Shown: piece after piece, positions 28,701 through 31,700 of the stretch
Position numbering within the stretch: position 1 is the stretch's first letter
Layout: each line of letters begins with the position of its first letter
Assembly (NCBI GenBank): GCA_023634235.1
Contig: JAMKCF010000001.1
Coordinates: 33,904,772-33,968,771 of the forward strand
Source: Pisaster brevispinus
Lineage: Eukaryota; Echinodermata; Asteroidea; Forcipulatida; Asteriidae
Direction: 5' to 3'
DNA: 64,000 nt
The notes under the pieces: model-generated
What the model saw: only the letters and a program-made list of their open reading frames with translations
The model's database searches: none
Told to the model about the DNA's origin: nothing
Translations under genes and position numbers: made by a program

Positions 28701-31700
28701 CCTTTGACCTCAGTAAGGGTGCTCAGTGATAGGTCTTCCTTTGACCTCAGCGAGGGCGCTCAGTGATAGGTCTTCCTTTGACCTCAGTGAGGGCGCTCAG
28801 TGATAGGTCTTCCTTTGACCTCAGTGAGGACGCTCAGTGATAGGTCCTCCTTTGACCTCAGTGAGGGCGCTCAGTGATAGGTCTTCCTTTGACCTCAGTG
28901 AGAGCACTCAGTGATAGGTCCTCCTTTGACCTCAGTGAGGGCGCTCAGTGATAGGTCTTCCTTTGACCTCATTGAGGGCGCTGCAGGAGCTTGTGACATC
29001 ATATGCAAGGAGTCTGTTGAGTAATGCGCAACATTTTGTTTGAGTTTCTAAACTGCCCTCTCACCATCTCCCTTTGTGTGGTCCACACTAGGTCCAGTAT
29101 TTGTGGAAGCCGTGCCGCCAAAATCTCTGGTCCAGTCAAAGTTGTCATCTTGAGCTTGGCTGTACGTACAGAGATCCTGCTCAAAGTCACAGTTCCAATC
29201 AGTTGGCTCTGAGTTGGAAAAATAGTCAACAGAAAAAAATCAGATAAGAACTTTTTAAAATCTTTACTATTTCTGGAATGAATGTTTATATATCCCGTCA
29301 TTCTTTAGCAAGTTATAAAGTTAAGTGTTGAGGGTGGGTACAAATCCCACTTGCGGTGCCTGAAGTGATATTTTGGCAGAGCTCAGAAAGTAGCCTACTC
29401 TACAGCTTTTCAGAACTTAACGTTGACAGAAAACATTTGTAATAATTTAGGGTTGAACAAAGAAAAATGGACTAAAGTGGGACTTGAACCAGCGACCTCC
29501 GGATTAATGTACCGGTGCCGTTCCAACTGAGCTTTTTAGCCCTATTATGTTGGTAGTCTCCCTATTTTGTCAATATCTTCTCAACCCATTTCTAGAACTA
29601 TAATGAGGTTGTTAATGTTAGATGCTATTATAACCCTTCAAGTGCTGTAGTTAGCTAACTCTACCCTAAATACACTTACGGCTTGAAACAGGTGGCCCAA
29701 AAGTGGTTGCAAATCCATGATCAACTGGGAAAGAAACAGACCGAAAATATAATTAGAGTAAAAACTACAATTAACAGATAAATACAAACTTTGTTTGTTG
29801 CAGTTTAAAGAGCAAGGAAGCAGTTATTGAATTACGGGCCAATGGCAATGAGTACACTGTTCTTGTAGGTCAAGGCAGTTTTTCCTTAATGTAACCAGGG
29901 CATCGCTATGATGAAAATCTATATTTATAATGGAACATGTCAAGGGTCACCAAGGCAATGACCAGGGGCATGAAGACAATTGCCTCTGTTGCCTCCAAGA
30001 GCTATCAAGCCTGAAACTGGAACATTTCAAGGGGCACCAAGGCAATGACCAGGGGCGTGGAGGCAATTGCCTCTGTTGCCTCCATGAAGTATCAGGCCTG
30101 AAACTGGAACATTTCAAGGGGCACCAGGCAATGACAAGGGGCATGGAGGCAATTGCCTCTGTTGCCTCAATGAAGTATCAGGCCTGAAACTGGAACATTT
30201 CAAGGGGCACCAGGCAATGACAAGGGGCATGGAGGCAATTGCCTCTGTTGCCTCCATGAAGTATCAGGCCTGAAACTGGAACATTTCAAGGGGCACCAAG
30301 GCAATGACCAGGGGCATGGAGGCAATTGCCTCTGTTGCCTCCATGAAGTATCAGGCCTGAAACTGGAACATTTCAAGGGGCACCAGGCAATGACAAGGGG
30401 CATGGAGGCAATTGTCTCTGTTGCCTCCATGAAGTATCAGGCCTGAAACTGGAACATTTCAAGGGGCACCAAGGCAATGACCATAGGGCATGGAGGCAAT
30501 TGCCTCTGTTGCCTCCATGAAGTATCAGGCCTGAAACTGGAACATTTCAAGGGGCACCAAGGCAATGACAAGGGGCATGGAGGCAATTGCCTCTGTTGCC
30601 TCCATGAAGTATCAGGCCTGAAACTGGAACATTTCAAGGGGCACCAGGCAATGACAAGGGGCATGGAGGCAATTGCCATGGTGCAATTTCTTGTTTATAA
30701 TCGTTCTTTATCATTCATCCCTTGCTTTTTTTCTTTGCTTTCTGCCTATCTTTCCACTTGACTACTTCTGTTACACCAGTCAGTGTGTTTAAATGTATGT
30801 AACGTTGTCATACTTCCTGCGAATGCGAATGCAATGAAAATTTTTGGCATCATAAATTCGCAACGAACAATTCAGAAGAGTTGAGATGTGGGCAACTCTT
30901 GCGAAACATTCCCAGCGAAAAACAGAGCTGTGACGTGTGTGACGTCAAGTTGAAATTCACTTCGCACGAAGCATTTATTTGCAGGAAATATGAACCGGGC
31001 TAGTTGCGATGATCGTAACCCTCCATCCTCCTGACAATATTTAAATGCCTGACAATCAGACAATGCCTGATGTTGCATCTTTTGACATCGTATCGAGAAT
31101 TAGCCCACCTTGTTGGGCTGTTATGGCTCTCTTTTAGCATCGGTCTTATTATAGTCGCCATTTAATAAGACCAATGTTAAAAGAGAGCCATAACAGCCTA
31201 ACAAAAACAAGGTGGGCTATAAAATCGAGAAAAGCAAGTGAGTGAGGAAGGAATATCTCAACTCAAGTCAATGGACAATGGGTGTAACATTAAACAAACA
31301 TTTAATTTACCAACTTGAAACTTGCTTTACCTTTATTAATCGATGTTAAATGATAAGCTTTGATGTTTATGTCATTTGGTAAGAATTTGGCGAGGTAATT
31401 CAAACACCAAATGTGTCACTTCACTTCTTAATCTTAGTCAGACACCGAAGGCGATTTAAAAAACACACACATGTCCCAGATTTGTGCAGCGCCCTCAAGT
31501 GGCAAGTAGAGAAAGATAGGGTCTTTTCGAAATACGGGAAAATTTCTACACAGTCAGCAGTATGGGGGGGGGGGGGCGGGCGTATTACCAGGGGACACTT
31601 GTTTAGGCGCTTTGGGGAACAGCGAGGATCCTGAGAAAGACCCTTGAGATCTAAGGCTACAGGACGTAACCCGACTCAAGAAGTTACCGGCACAAAGGAA

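Noticed and set aside
28213..28982. CRISPR-like array
   Set aside because: The repeats are contiguous, without unique spacers, in an intron of an animal gene; it is a minisatellite.
29930..30761. Overlapping open frames of 65-94 codons on both strands ([22 protein letters not shown] repeats)
   Set aside because: They lie within the 87-bp array, whose unit length is divisible by three and which has few stops; both strands are open at once and no start or splice context fits.
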